Notes: a model not told the origin generated them from the sequence alone. 64,000 nucleotides of DNA from JAIQFF01 sp963788505 (GCA_963788505.1 CAWBGY010000006.1:124001-188000); one strand, 5' to 3'. Numbered from the stretch's first letter, positions 8,816 to 18,224 are shown. Numbers and translations: made by a program.

Positions 8816-11800
8816 TCAGCGGGGATAGTCGAAGCGGTATCCCTTGGGCTCGTTGCCTGAGAGATGACGGGTGTTGTAATCCAAAAAGTAATTTACGTGT
8901 GCATCGTCCAGCGGGAACGATCGGCCTTTGGGATAAGGATAGGTTCCCATGCCGCGGAAAGGCAGGGGCTGAACTGTGCTGGCCTCGGCGGCGTAAAAAT
9001 CCATGTCTTTCTCATAACCATTGGCCACGAAAAAGTAATCCCGCACCCAGCCCTTGGGCAAAGCCGGAAGTTTCGCAGGATCGAAGTCGAGAACCACTTC
9101 ATCGCCCGACCCGAAGACAGCCAGCCGGTCATCGTATCCCGTCAGCAGAGGACGCACGTCGCCGTAGCGTGTATAGGCGCCCGCCGGCCGCGTGTAAGGC
9201 CCGGTGGGACTGGTTTTCTCATACACGTACAACACATTGCCCGGGGGCCGGTTTTCGATCTTCAGGGGAAAGCCATGGAAGCGCAGATCGGCGCGGGCGA
9301 GCGGTACCGGCGTGAGACGGGCGTTGCCGTTCTGTTCCGCTCGATCTACCAGGATATTGTCCCAATAAATCTGCAGGTTCGTGGTGATACGGATGCGCCG
9401 CGTTCCCTGCGGCAGCTTGTCGGTCAGATCGGCGGTCATGGTACGCGGACCGCCAGCGGGAAAACCCATGTCGTCCATCACGCGGACCCATTTCCCTGCG
9501 GCGTCCTGCGCCTCCACGTAGGGCGCGACGGCCTCGACCCCAGCCTGGTAAGCGGCAAACATGCTGGTGGCGCTGAAGTACTCGATCTCACCGTGCATCA
9601 GCAACCAGAGCGGGCCGCCGCGATACGCTTCGCCGAGATCAAGCTCGAGAGTGTGGGGCTTGGTGAAGCCCTGGAATTGCAGGACATCGAAATCGCCGAA
9701 GTAGCGGTGCGCCAGCAGGTCGGGCAAAACGTTGTGGCCATGCTCGTCCCACGCGCCCGCCGGCGGCCGGGCATCGCGACTATAGACAACTTTGAACGGC
9801 GGATACGGTGGGTTGCTGGCGAAGTATTCGTTGGGGAAAACATCTTCAGCTGAAGGATGATCCACGGCCAGCAGTTTCACCTGATCGAGATAGACTGCTT
9901 CTTCCAGCGGCTCCATGAATCGGAAGCTGAGCTTGCCATCTTTCTCGCGCACCGAGTTACGGGGAACCTTGATGTATTCCGTAGGCCGCGGAATGTCACG
10001 CTGGTTCGGCCCGATCCAATGCCCGACCACGCCTGCGCCCAGCATGTCTCCCACCAGTTCGTAGCGGCTCCCGTCCCAGACGAAGAGAGTTGGACAGGAA
10101 CTGCCCCGCCGGTCCATTTCGAGGAAATTGTGGTCTTTCATTCCCGCAATCTGGATTTCATCCTGTATGACTCCGGAGGGCCACAGCATGCGCACCACAT
10201 CGGCCTCTTTGGCTTGGCCCAGCCCGACGACAAAGTCGGTGGAGTTTTGTCCCAGATACCCGGAAGATCCCGCGATCTCAAATTTCTGCCGATTGGCTCC
10301 CGAGAAGACCTCAACTTTGGTGCCAATCGCACTCTTGTTGTCGGCCAGGCCCTTGAAAGAAAGCCGCAGCCAGTTGTTTTTGTTGCCACCTTCGTTGCGC
10401 AGCAGTACCGCCGGGCCGTGGTTCTGCGTGATCAGCAGGTCGGTGGCGCCGTCGCCGTCGTAGTCAGCGGTGACGATGGCGCGCGGGTCTTTGAGTTGAA
10501 TCTTGTCCAGGCCGACATCGGCGGTGACGTCTTTGAATCCGTCCGGCCCGAGATTGCGGAAGAGGCGGACTTCGCCCTTGCCGTCTTTGGTTTCGCCTAC
10601 CGCGACCAGATCGACCCAGCCATCGTTGTCATAGTCGAAGGCAGCCACGCCGTAGGCGCGGGTCCAATTCGTCTTGGGAAGTTCGACCGGATCAAAACTC
10701 TTTCCGTGATTGTTCCGCCACAGCGTGATGCCCGGGGCACCCCAATGAGTGAAAGCAAGATCCATCCAGCCATCATGATCAAAATCTAGGACTGTCACCC
10801 CAACAAACTGCCCACCGTTCGTTTTCGGCCAAGTCTGTCGCGGCACAAACTTTCCTTCCCGGGGGTTTTCAAAGACTGTTAACGGCTCAACATAGCCAGT
10901 CACAACCAGGTCTATGGCACGGTCGTTATTCCAATCCGTGCCTACGGCTGCGATGCTTGGACTGAGCCCCTCCAGGTTGACCGATTGAGCGACTTCGGTA
11001 AAGGTCCTGTCTCCGTTGTTTCGCCAGAGGGCGTTCGAACCATGGCTGTCTCCGACGACGCCGCCCGCCCCCGCCTTGTTTCTGGGATCGAAGGCTGCGC
11101 CCGGCGCATACCTCGTTATATAGAGATCAAGGTCGCCGTCGTGGTCGTAGTCGATGAAAGTAAGGCCCGCGTTGAGCCCATCACTCTTGATGCCCGCTGC
11201 ATCCGTCACATCCTTGAAGGTGCCATTCTTCTCGTTGTGCAACAGAAGCACGCGGCCGTTGAGACTTACGGCCAGGTCGGTTGCGCCATCGTTGTCGTAG
11301 TCTCCCGCCGTGCAACCGATCGCATGAAGCGAGGAATCCAGCCCGGCCTTCTTCGTCACATCTTCAAATTTGCCGTTACCCAGGTTGTGATACAGCGCCA
11401 TCCCGCCCTGCGGACCGTTGTCGGGCAGGAAAATGTCAGGCTTGCCGTCGCCGTCATAGTCAAGAAAGCACGCGCCCGGACCGAGGAATGATGCGAGATC
11501 GGTAGCAGGTCCGGATGACGGCTTCGACGCGAGGCCCGCGCTCTCCGTCACTGCGACAAAGCGCACCGGAATCGGCGGCAGCGCTTTCTCCGCCGCCCCG
11601 ACTGCCTCTTCCACGGTCGAATATTTTCCCTGGTCGCCGTAGGCCAGTCCGATGGGCGAGCCCAGCTTGTTCTGCGTAATGTGCTGAAAGCGCGCCAGGT
11701 GCTCGCGGGCATGGGCCGCGTCGCCGGATTGCTGGTAGGCCCGCGCCAGGCCAAATTCGCCCGAAGCATGCAGGGGATTCAGTTTGAGCGCATGCTGGAA

Positions 11801-12283
11801 GGCGTCGATCGCCTGCGGATATTGCCTGAGTTGCGCCGAGGCGGCGCCCAGAAAATACCAGCTATCGGCGTCGTCCGGATCGATCTCGGTAACGTGACGA
11901 AAAGCATCCACCGACGCCTGGGGACTATCGGAATTCTTGTACAGCAAGCCCAGGTTGAACCAGGCGTGGGGATCGTTGGGGGCGGCCTTGCCCGCAGCCT
12001 CGAGCAGCACCTTCGCGGGCTCGATGCGGGACAGATTCAGCAGCGCGATACCCTGATTCAGAAATGCGATTCGCAGCTTCGGATCCAGGGTGCCAGCCTC
12101 CTGGAACGCCTTGAGGCCTTTCTCGAAAAGCTGCTGGTTCATGTAAGCCGCGCCCAGGTTGTTCAGGCGTGCAGCTTCGGTGGAATTGTCCGGCTTCGAA
12201 TGGGAATCCTCCGGAGCAGCAGCAAGAATGGCGGCTGCCGCCAGGGCTACGCAGGCGCAGAGCAAGAGGCTTCGCTTCGTCAT
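8816..12283 (-). CDS. secreted TPR / FG-GAP / ASPIC-UnbV protein (CRTAC1 family)
   Basis: A very long exported protein, common in Acidobacteriota but without a defined function. From the chosen start (MTKRSLLLCACVALAAAAILAAAPED) a signal peptide precedes about four TPR units (residues about 30-190). Seven or so FG-GAP/VCBS beta-propeller blades follow, each with a calcium-type Asp loop such as DYDGDGKPD, DYDNDGATD, DYDHDGDLD (about 250-620). An ASPIC/UnbV domain lies near 640-710 (NNWLRLSFKG, WPSGVIQDE). The last 430 residues form a further beta-rich region. I preferred this ATG over one 54 bases upstream because it opens the signal peptide directly. Likely cell-surface or periplasmic. Confidence 0.88.
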   Translation of the reverse strand: MTKRSLLLCACVALAAAAILAAAPEDSHSKPDNSTEAARLNNLGAAYMNQQLFEKGLKAFQEAGTLDPKLRIAFLNQGIALLNLSRIEPAKVLLEAAGKAAPNDPHAWFNLGLLYKNSDSPQASVDAFRHVTEIDPDDADSWYFLGAASAQLRQYPQAIDAFQHALKLNPLHASGEFGLARAYQQSGDAAHAREHLARFQHITQNKLGSPIGLAYGDQGKYSTVEEAVGAAEKALPPIPVRFVAVTESAGLASKPSSGPATDLASFLGPGACFLDYDGDGKPDIFLPDNGPQGGMALYHNLGNGKFEDVTKKAGLDSSLHAIGCTAGDYDNDGATDLAVSLNGRVLLLHNEKNGTFKDVTDAAGIKSDGLNAGLTFIDYDHDGDLDLYITRYAPGAAFDPRNKAGAGGVVGDSHGSNALWRNNGDRTFTEVAQSVNLEGLSPSIAAVGTDWNNDRAIDLVVTGYVEPLTVFENPREGKFVPRQTWPKTNGGQFVGVTVLDFDHDGWMDLAFTHWGAPGITLWRNNHGKSFDPVELPKTNWTRAYGVAAFDYDNDGWVDLVAVGETKDGKGEVRLFRNLGPDGFKDVTADVGLDKIQLKDPRAIVTADYDGDGATDLLITQNHGPAVLLRNEGGNKNNWLRLSFKGLADNKSAIGTKVEVFSGANRQKFEIAGSSGYLGQNSTDFVVGLGQAKEADVVRMLWPSGVIQDEIQIAGMKDHNFLEMDRRGSSCPTLFVWDGSRYELVGDMLGAGVVGHWIGPNQRDIPRPTEYIKVPRNSVREKDGKLSFRFMEPLEEAVYLDQVKLLAVDHPSAEDVFPNEYFASNPPYPPFKVVYSRDARPPAGAWDEHGHNVLPDLLAHRYFGDFDVLQFQGFTKPHTLELDLGEAYRGGPLWLLMHGEIEYFSATSMFAAYQAGVEAVAPYVEAQDAAGKWVRVMDDMGFPAGGPRTMTADLTDKLPQGTRRIRITTNLQIYWDNILVDRAEQNGNARLTPVPLARADLRFHGFPLKIENRPPGNVLYVYEKTSPTGPYTRPAGAYTRYGDVRPLLTGYDDRLAVFGSGDEVVLDFDPAKLPALPKGWVRDYFFVANGYEKDMDFYAAEASTVQPLPFRGMGTYPYPKGRSFPLDDAHVNYFLDYNTRHLSGNEPKGYRFDYPR

Positions 12284-12306
12284 GCCAGAAATAAGTAAAC
12301 CACAAA

Positions 12307-12374
12307 TGGAGGACGGTCGTCCCCGCCCGTCGAGCAATGGCCTGTACGTGACGGGCGATGACGCCCGTCCTCCA
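12307..12374. repeat. family B hairpin repeat, copy 3
   Basis: TGGAGGACGG at the left end and CCGTCCTCCA at the right end form terminal inverted repeats about 68 bp apart; the right half holds the compact hairpin GACGGGCGATGACGCCCGTC. It fills the gap between the amidase gene (which starts beyond 13790 and ends at 12378) and the start of the CRTAC1-type gene, so it would lie in their intercistronic RNA if they are co-transcribed. Confidence 0.75.
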
Positions 12375-12377
12375 TGG

Positions 12378-13790
12378 CTACGTATTGGGGTGCCCGTAGC
12401 AGCCGATCTGCTCTTCCAACGCGTTTGCCACCGAAATCACCAACTCCTCCTGCCACGGACGCGCCACGATCTGCACTCCGATCGGCAATCCTTCCGGCGA
12501 CTTGCCTACCGGCACCACCACTGCGGGCGTGCCCAGCAGGTTGAACCATTCGGTATAGCTCCAGGCATCAAGATACTGCACGGTTTTTCCTTCGACTTGC
12601 CAGCTGCGCTCGCCATGCCGGAAGGCGGGAATCGACGCCACCGGGCAAAGCAGCACGGGATAATCACGCATCTGGGCGAACACCTGCATGCGTACTACAT
12701 CACGCTCGATCCAGGTTTCGAGCAATGATTCGCCGGTATGAGTGGGTTCCGCCGCAGCCCAGCTGGAAAACTGTTTAAGAATCGGACTCAGCTCGGCTTC
12801 GCGCCCCTGAGTGATGGGACCGAGCACCATCCCGCCGGCAATACCGAACAGCTTCCACCACAGCTGGCGAGCCAACTCAAGCCCCTCCGGACGGAAACGC
12901 TCCACTGCAAAACCCGCGCGCCGCAGAGCGTCGGCTGCGGTTCGCACCGCCTCCCGCGTTTCCGGAGTGACCGGCGTGCGTCCGTCATCCTCGAAATAGC
13001 CGATGCGCACGCCCTTTAGCTCATCCTTGTTGGGCCAGCGCATGGGCACCGGCGCCGCCGATGGATCGCCATCGTCGGGACCCTGCATCACCTCAAACAG
13101 AACTTTCAGGTCCCCTATGTTTCGGGCCATCGGTCCGACCACGCCCAACAACGCGAAAGGACCGACCGAGACCGGGAAGTGTCCGGTGGCAGGGATGCGT
13201 CCGGGAGTGGGCTTCAGTCCGCAGATTCCGCTGAAGTGCGCCGGCACTCGAATCGAGCCGCCGCCGTCGCTGCCCATGCCTCCCGCGGACATGCCGGCCG
13301 CAATCGCCGCCGCCTCCCCGCCGCTCGATCCCCCCGGCGTGCGGGCCAGGTCCCAGGGATTATTCGTCCGCCCATAAAGAAGGTTGTCCGTCTCCCAGGC
13401 CATAAGCAGCTCGGGCGCATTGGTGACGCCAAGAATGATGGCGCCGGCCTGGCGCAGACGGGTCACCAGCGGAGCGTCACGTTCACCCAGCGTGCCGGCC
13501 CGCAGTTTCGTCCCAGCCTCCCAAGGCAAGCCCTCGACTTCCATCGAACTCTTGATGCTGAGCGGGACCCCGTGCAGCACGCCGAGCTTTTCCCCATGGC
13601 GCACCGCCGCCTCGGCCGCCCGGGCCTGCCGCCTTGCCCCTTCGACATCCACCTGCGCAAAGGCATTTAGTTTGGGATTTAACTCTTCGATGCGGGTGAG
13701 ATGCGCTTCGACCAGTTCAAGCGGGGACAGCTCTTTCCGCCGGATTTGCTCAGCCATGGAAACAGCAGAAAGGAAAGTCAGCTCGCGCAT
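12378..13790 (-). CDS. amidase signature family hydrolase
   Basis: Hydrolyses a carboxylic amide; cytoplasmic, no signal peptide. The Ser-cisSer-Lys catalytic set is present: Lys80 in GVPLSIKSS, the glycine/serine block GGSSGGEAAAIAAG from residue 153, and Ser179 in SDGGGSIRVPAHFSG. Length 470 is normal for stand-alone amidases. GatA of the tRNA amidotransferase has the same fold, but no gatB or gatC is nearby and the C-terminal part (WSYTEWFNLLGTPAVVVPVG) looks like the catabolic amidase branch. The gene lies upstream of the CRTAC1-type gene on the same strand. The substrate is unknown. Confidence 0.9.
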   Translation of the reverse strand: MRELTFLSAVSMAEQIRRKELSPLELVEAHLTRIEELNPKLNAFAQVDVEGARRQARAAEAAVRHGEKLGVLHGVPLSIKSSMEVEGLPWEAGTKLRAGTLGERDAPLVTRLRQAGAIILGVTNAPELLMAWETDNLLYGRTNNPWDLARTPGGSSGGEAAAIAAGMSAGGMGSDGGGSIRVPAHFSGICGLKPTPGRIPATGHFPVSVGPFALLGVVGPMARNIGDLKVLFEVMQGPDDGDPSAAPVPMRWPNKDELKGVRIGYFEDDGRTPVTPETREAVRTAADALRRAGFAVERFRPEGLELARQLWWKLFGIAGGMVLGPITQGREAELSPILKQFSSWAAAEPTHTGESLLETWIERDVVRMQVFAQMRDYPVLLCPVASIPAFRHGERSWQVEGKTVQYLDAWSYTEWFNLLGTPAVVVPVGKSPEGLPIGVQIVARPWQEELVISVANALEEQIGCYGHPNT

Positions 13791-13877
13791 GCCATCTCAA
13801 CCAGGAAAGAGGTTCGAGTCTAGCATGCAGGCGAAGGACCCAGCTAACCGGTCACCAACGGAGAAGAACTGGTAAAG

Positions 13878-14630
13878 CTAGTGGGAACCAGCCGCTGCGC
13901 GGCGGGCTTTCGTGGCCCGACCTTTTACGGTCAGGGAGGCAGAGCGCGCAGCAGTTTTCTTTTTGGCGTCGCGCTTCACGAACCACTGCTTCAGATATTT
14001 TTTTGAAGCCGGGGTCAGGCGGGAAAACAGCATACCGGCCCGTCCGCCGTCGTCGGCCCAGACCACCTCTCCCATTCCCTCTACCATGTGGCTGGTACCG
14101 GGCAGAACGAAACGAAGTGGCACCTGCTGCACCGGCGGCAACGGTTCAGGAGCCTGTAGCGCCAGGCCATTCTGGTTCAAGTCGAGCACCATGGCCGGAA
14201 GCGCGGCGATGCCGAACTGCAGATAGACCAGTGATTCCAGGCTCTGCCGTGGCGATTCCCTGCGGTCCGGCCGCATGAAACCGCGGCCCGCACGCAAGCA
14301 ACGGACCATCTGGCCGAACCCGAGGGGCTTGTAAAAGATAAAGTTGGCCCCAGCCTGGAAGGTTTCGGCGATTTCTGTAAATGCTCCAATCATGGCAAAG
14401 ATGACGGGCCGGCGATGTGACGGCGCCAGTCGCGCCATGCGGGCCACGGTGGCAGCGCCGGGCAGGTCGAAGTCCAGCACCAGCGCGGAATAGTGCCTCA
14501 GCACGGTCAGGTCCAGGGCCTCAGGCGCCGACAGGCAAACCTCCTGTTCCATCGCAACTTCATCCAGAGCTTTCCCCAGAACTCGCAGGTCCTGTTGCTC
14601 GCGGCACATCAGCAACGCATTGAACGCCAT
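13878..14630 (-). CDS. receiver-like plus PilZ domain protein
   Basis: Two-domain signalling protein of 250 residues. From MAFNALLMCREQQDLRVLG the N-terminal 120 residues resemble a response-regulator receiver domain, with LVLDFDLPG in the position of the phosphoacceptor strand and FIFYKPLGF at the conserved Lys-Pro. A C-terminal PilZ-like domain follows, with RRESPR (RxxxR) and DLNQNG in place of the canonical (D/N)xSxxG. A Lys/Arg/Ala-rich tail (KKKTAARSASLTVKGRATKARR) ends the protein. A longer open frame upstream would overlap the opposing PilZ gene at 14887, so I chose this start; an in-frame ATG 24 bases further upstream is an alternative. Cyclic-di-GMP binding is inferred and uncertain. 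Confidence 0.8.
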   Translation of the reverse strand: MAFNALLMCREQQDLRVLGKALDEVAMEQEVCLSAPEALDLTVLRHYSALVLDFDLPGAATVARMARLAPSHRRPVIFAMIGAFTEIAETFQAGANFIFYKPLGFGQMVRCLRAGRGFMRPDRRESPRQSLESLVYLQFGIAALPAMVLDLNQNGLALQAPEPLPPVQQVPLRFVLPGTSHMVEGMGEVVWADDGGRAGMLFSRLTPASKKYLKQWFVKRDAKKKTAARSASLTVKGRATKARRAAAGSH

Positions 14631-14886
14631 AAGCCCGCAGCTTACGACTGCCATCGCCACAGGTAAAGTAACCCCAGTAATCGATTGGCGCTTACCAGGG
14701 AAGCGCGTTTTTGGGACAAAGATCCTGAGGCTAACCTCCGTTTCTTCCAAGCCTTGTGGGGACTCAGGGTAGGGGCGGGAAAACCCCCGAAGCAAAGATA
14801 AAGCGAATCCGGCTCGGTGCGAGGAAGGCCGCGCTCTTTCGTAATCTGCCCCCGCCCGAGGGGTAATGTCATAGTGGGATTGACGC

Positions 14887-15291
14887 ATGGCACGGACCAA
14901 AAAGGCAGATGAGGCGCGACGCGCCCCTCGGGTCAAACTCGCAGGAACCATTCTGGCACTCGTCCGCCTGGAAAGCGGACGAGAGATACAGGCCCGCCTG
15001 CACCAGCTCTCCTTCACCGGAGGCCTGCTCCACCTCGAAACCCCGCTCAATGAAGGCATCAAAGCGGAAGTGATGTTTCACGTGGGCGGCAGCACGATAC
15101 GCAGCAAAGTGGCGATGCTGTTTCCCATGTGGGCCACGCAGGGTTGTCTGCAGCCCTTTGAATTTGCCGGCCTGGGCGAAGAAGACCGCCTGAAGCTGAA
15201 AGCCGACTTGGAGAAATTCCTGAGTTCCCCTGCCGCAGGTTCTCCTTCCGACGAGCAAGCTTCCGAAGCCGCAGCCGGTTCCGGAGAATAG
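14887..15291 (+). CDS. PilZ-domain protein
   Basis: Small (134 residues) single PilZ-type domain, a cyclic-di-GMP receptor fold. The RxxxR motif is present in RRAPRVKL near residue 12, but the second motif reads QLSFTGG, with Gln replacing the usual Asp/Asn. The C-terminal helix (EEDRLKLKADLEKFLSS) and an acidic Ser/Ala-rich tail follow. It is divergent from the receiver-PilZ gene at 13878, with about 256 bp between the two starts, so they may share a control region. Nucleotide binding is plausible but the motif change leaves it open. Confidence 0.82.
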   Translation: MARTKKADEARRAPRVKLAGTILALVRLESGREIQARLHQLSFTGGLLHLETPLNEGIKAEVMFHVGGSTIRSKVAMLFPMWATQGCLQPFEFAGLGEEDRLKLKADLEKFLSSPAAGSPSDEQASEAAAGSGE

Positions 15292-15353
15292 CGCCCCCCG
15301 CTTTCCGCTAAAATACTTCCTGTCATTCACATTCATTCCTGGGATGGAGTCCT

Positions 15354-15728
15354 ATGGCGCACCAGCATTCCGCTCGTTTTCTTAAAATCGTTCAGGACGC
15401 CAAAACGCGGGTTCGAGAAGTGAGCGTCGACGAGGTCAAAGCCCGGCTCGACCGCGGCGAGAAATTCCTGCTGGTTGATGTCCGGGAAGAGAGCGAATAC
15501 GCCCAAGACCATTTGCCCGGAGCGGTTCACCTGGGGAAAGGCATCATCGAACGCGATATCGAGCAGAGCGTGCCGGAGTTGAACACTCCGGTCGTCCTTT
15601 ACTGCGGCGGTGGCTATCGTTCCGCCCTGGCCGCCGACAATCTCCAAAAAATGGGTTATACCGGCGTGCTCTCCATGGACGGTGGCATCCGGGGTTGGCG
15701 CGAAAAACATTTCCCGCTGACGAAATAG
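15354..15728 (+). CDS. single-domain rhodanese-like protein
   Basis: Predicted sulfurtransferase of 124 residues. The rhodanese fold spans residues about 25-120 with DVREESEYAQDHLPGAVHL (CH2A-like) and the active-site loop at Cys84 in VLYCGGGYRS, then the GGIRGWREKHFP end motif. The active loop is of the six-residue thiosulfate type. It follows the PilZ gene by 62 bp on the same strand and precedes a GAF protein by 133 bp. No membrane segment or signal peptide is seen, so it acts in the cytoplasm. Physiological sulfur donor is unknown. Confidence 0.9.
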   Translation: MAHQHSARFLKIVQDAKTRVREVSVDEVKARLDRGEKFLLVDVREESEYAQDHLPGAVHLGKGIIERDIEQSVPELNTPVVLYCGGGYRSALAADNLQKMGYTGVLSMDGGIRGWREKHFPLTK

Positions 15729-15861
15729 CAAATCTCCCGCCGCACTCGCCGCTCCAGACTTTTCCCGTAACGAACATCCACAAAGTACCTCCGTAACTTG
15801 ATGGCAGCACAACATGGCGTCAGCATGATATGGGGGAGACCGCGTCCGCATTGGGCACAAC

Positions 15862-16431
15862 ATGCACAAGGACAAGCGAGCTTCGGGTCAGGATGGGGCA
15901 GGGGCCGCAACGGCGCCCGCGCGTGACCTTGGCGCATTGGAGCGCCTGATGGGTCGCGCCGGCACGCCCGATCAATGTTGCGTTGAACTCTCCAAGATTT
16001 TTGGAGTGCGACCGAACGAAGTCGCCCTGTTGCGCCTGGAGAATGGATTACTGAAGTTTCTCTGCCCCTTTGAGCTCACCACGGCGGGGTCAATCCCGAT
16101 TTCCAGTTCTACGGCAGTTGCAGCCCACACCGTGGTCAATAAGAAGACCGAGTTGTTCAACAACTTCACCCGAGTGAAGCACGCCAGCATCTTTGAGAGC
16201 GTCAGACCCAGCGCAGAAAAAGGTGAGGGGCTTCACCCCGCCACCATTCATAAATTAATGTCGGCACCGATCCTCGACAAGACGGACACGGTATTGGGCG
16301 TAGTACAGATATGCCACAAGGGATTCGATCTGGTTTCCGCCGGGCCCGACTTCACGCCCGATGACCTGCAGCAGCTCGAACTGGCTGCCAAAGCCCTGAG
16401 CAAGTGCGCATTCATGCAGGCCGGCTCCTAG
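15862..16431 (+). CDS. GAF-domain protein
   Basis: A 189-residue cytoplasmic protein consisting of one GAF-like sensory domain. Visible hallmarks are the central strand NEVALLRLENGLLKFLCP, the AAHTVVNKKTELFNNF segment and LMSAPILDKTDTVLGVVQICHK (the conserved strand pair of GAF domains), ending with a helix QQLELAAKALSKCAF. There is no output domain, so it would work by partner binding or by ligand sensing alone. It lies between the rhodanese and epoxide hydrolase genes on the + strand. The ligand cannot be predicted. Confidence 0.82.
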   Translation: MHKDKRASGQDGAGAATAPARDLGALERLMGRAGTPDQCCVELSKIFGVRPNEVALLRLENGLLKFLCPFELTTAGSIPISSSTAVAAHTVVNKKTELFNNFTRVKHASIFESVRPSAEKGEGLHPATIHKLMSAPILDKTDTVLGVVQICHKGFDLVSAGPDFTPDDLQQLELAAKALSKCAFMQAGS

Positions 16432-16501
16432 CTTCCTCGTCACGCTCCGAATTCAATCGCCAGATTTCCGAATTGAGCAGTCCAAACACCAGCCGGGCTT
16501 C

Positions 16502-16546
16502 GCCCGGCCGGGCGGGTGAGAGGCACCCGCCCCTACGTGGTTTTTT
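16502..16546. repeat. family B hairpin, copy 4, terminator-like
   Basis: Hairpin GGCGGGTG-AGAGG-CACCCGCC followed by CCTACGTGG and a run of six T residues, between the GAF gene and the epoxide hydrolase gene. The T-run makes this copy the most terminator-like of family B for + strand transcription, although the T-run is separated from the stem by about nine bases. A second small palindrome GCCGGGCTTCGCCCGGC immediately precedes it. Confidence 0.65.
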
Positions 16547-16556
16547 ATCTATACTG

Positions 16557-17732
16557 ATGACCAAGGTTACGCGATTGAGCGTCGAGCCATTTTCCCTGCC
16601 CTATTCCGAAGCCGCGGTCGAAGACCTCCGCCTGCGCCTCGCCCGCACCCGCTGGCCCGATGAAATATCCGGCTCCGGCTGGACGTACGGCATCGATCTC
16701 AAATTCATGCAGCGCCTGTGCGACTACTGGAAAGATCAGTTCGACTGGAAGGCTCAGCTGGAGAAAATGTCCGCCTTTCACCACTATCGCTGCACGGTCG
16801 ATGGCGTCGGCATTCACTTCATTCACGAGCGCGGATTGGGGCCGGCGCCCATCCCGCTAGTTTTGACTCACGGATGGCCCGGTTCTTTTCTCGAGATGAT
16901 GCGGATCATCCCCTTACTGACGGACCCGGCAAGCTACGGTAGAGATCCCGCAGATTCATTCGACGTGGTTGTGCCTTCGCTTCCGGGCTTTGGTTTTTCG
17001 GACCGGCCGGCGCGGCCCGGCATGAACACCTGGCGCATGGCCGAACTTTGGGCTGGGCTGATGGCAGAGTTGGGGTATGAGCGGTTTGCCGCTCAGGGCG
17101 GTGACTTTGGCGCATCGGTCAGCACCATCCTGGGATTGCGCCATTCCCCCCGTCTGATCGGAGTTCATCTCAACTACATCCCGGGAACATACCGCCCATA
17201 CCTGGAGCCGGGCACAAGACTTTCTGAAATCGAGCAGCGCTTCCTGGACGACTCCGATCGCTGGTACGCCGATTTTGGCGCCTACGCCCATTTGCAGCGC
17301 AACACGCCCCAGACCGCGGCCTACGGTCTGAACGATTCTCCCGCCGCGCTGGCCGCCTGGATCGTCGAGAAATTTCGCGACTGGGCGGACTGTGATGGCG
17401 ACGTGGAGCGCCGCTTCAGCAAAGATGAGCTGCTGGCCAACGTGACGCTCTATTGGATGACGGAGACCATCCATTCCTCCTGCCGCCTGTACTTCGAGGC
17501 GAAGACAGCGCCGCTCCACTTCCAGCCGGGCGAGCAGGTTCGCGTACCCTGCGGCATCGCACACTTCCCCAAGGAAGCCCCATTTCCGCCCCGGGCGTGG
17601 ATCGAACGCGGCTACAACCTTCAGCACTGGACCGAAATGCCGCGCGGGGCGCACTTCGCCGCCGCTGAAGAACCGGAGCTATTGGCCCGCGATATCGCCA
17701 GCTTCTTTCGTCCCCTGCGGCGAACCTCCTGA
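16557..17732 (+). CDS. epoxide hydrolase (EHN family, alpha/beta fold)
   Basis: Opens epoxides to diols. The protein (391 residues from ATG at 16557) has the EHN N-terminal domain (about 1-105, with FHHYRCTVDGVGIHFIHERG) and an alpha/beta-hydrolase core: oxyanion motif HGWPGS at 105-110, nucleophile Asp183 in AAQGGDFGAS, and the catalytic His in MPRGAHFAAAEEPE near the C-terminus. A longer frame begins at 16404 inside the preceding gene; I rejected it because the family start MTKVTRLSVEPF lies at 16557. Bacterial members resemble juvenile-hormone and microsomal epoxide hydrolases; the natural substrate is unknown, often a xenobiotic. Confidence 0.92.
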   Translation: MTKVTRLSVEPFSLPYSEAAVEDLRLRLARTRWPDEISGSGWTYGIDLKFMQRLCDYWKDQFDWKAQLEKMSAFHHYRCTVDGVGIHFIHERGLGPAPIPLVLTHGWPGSFLEMMRIIPLLTDPASYGRDPADSFDVVVPSLPGFGFSDRPARPGMNTWRMAELWAGLMAELGYERFAAQGGDFGASVSTILGLRHSPRLIGVHLNYIPGTYRPYLEPGTRLSEIEQRFLDDSDRWYADFGAYAHLQRNTPQTAAYGLNDSPAALAAWIVEKFRDWADCDGDVERRFSKDELLANVTLYWMTETIHSSCRLYFEAKTAPLHFQPGEQVRVPCGIAHFPKEAPFPPRAWIERGYNLQHWTEMPRGAHFAAAEEPELLARDIASFFRPLRRTS

Positions 17733-17849
17733 ATCTGCGTTGGCAAGTCATCACAAGTGGCAACAACGCGGGACCGGGATTGATGTTAATCTGTTTGAAT
17801 ATTGGGTAACTGCCCCCCGGTTTGCCTGATGAAGAGGCGTTGACGACTT

Positions 17850-18026
17850 ATGACGGAGAAGGACACAAACCGGGAGAAGCTTGCGGACGACAGTCCGCGG
17901 ACCGCCAGAAAGCCGTATCTCAAACCCGAATTCCGTTACGAACGGGCCTTTGAAACCATGGCCCTGGCTTGCGGCAAAATGAGCGCCACCCAGGGGCTTT
18001 GCCGGTTCAACCGCAAGAATTCGTAG
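17850..18026 (+). CDS. 58-residue peptide with lasso-leader-like YxxPxF motif (candidate RiPP precursor)
   Basis: A short gene in the gap between the epoxide hydrolase and HbpS-like genes. The peptide is basic and polar at first (MTEKDTNREKLADDSPRTAR), then has KPYLKPEF, matching the YxxPxL-type recognition element of lasso and related leader peptides with Phe for Leu. The C-terminal half contains FETMALACGK and a second Cys ten residues later, ending in RFNRKNS. Two cysteines in a short C-terminal core are suggestive of a modified peptide. No RRE protein, protease or cyclase gene is visible within the window, so it would be an orphan. Upstream purines GAAGAGG lie about ten bases before the ATG. 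Function is inference; coding status is likely but not proven. Confidence 0.6.
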   Translation: MTEKDTNREKLADDSPRTARKPYLKPEFRYERAFETMALACGKMSATQGLCRFNRKNS

Positions 18027-18224
18027 AACCGGACGCCGGACCTCAGGCGTCAGACCCCGGCAAACTTTCTTCGAAGTCCAGCTTTCACTGCCCAAAGCGC
18101 GCTCGGACGCCAGCCCATAGCAATCTGAACTCTATTCCGAAATCCGAAGTCTGAAGTGCGAGGTCCGACGTCCGATTTCCGTTCCTGCTGGAAAAGCAGG
18201 AAGCCAACTGGTAGCATCCTGCGC

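Noticed and set aside
12284..12337. Upstream ATG of the CRTAC1-type gene as the start
   Set aside because: It would add 18 residues encoded in part by the family B repeat and move the signal peptide inward.
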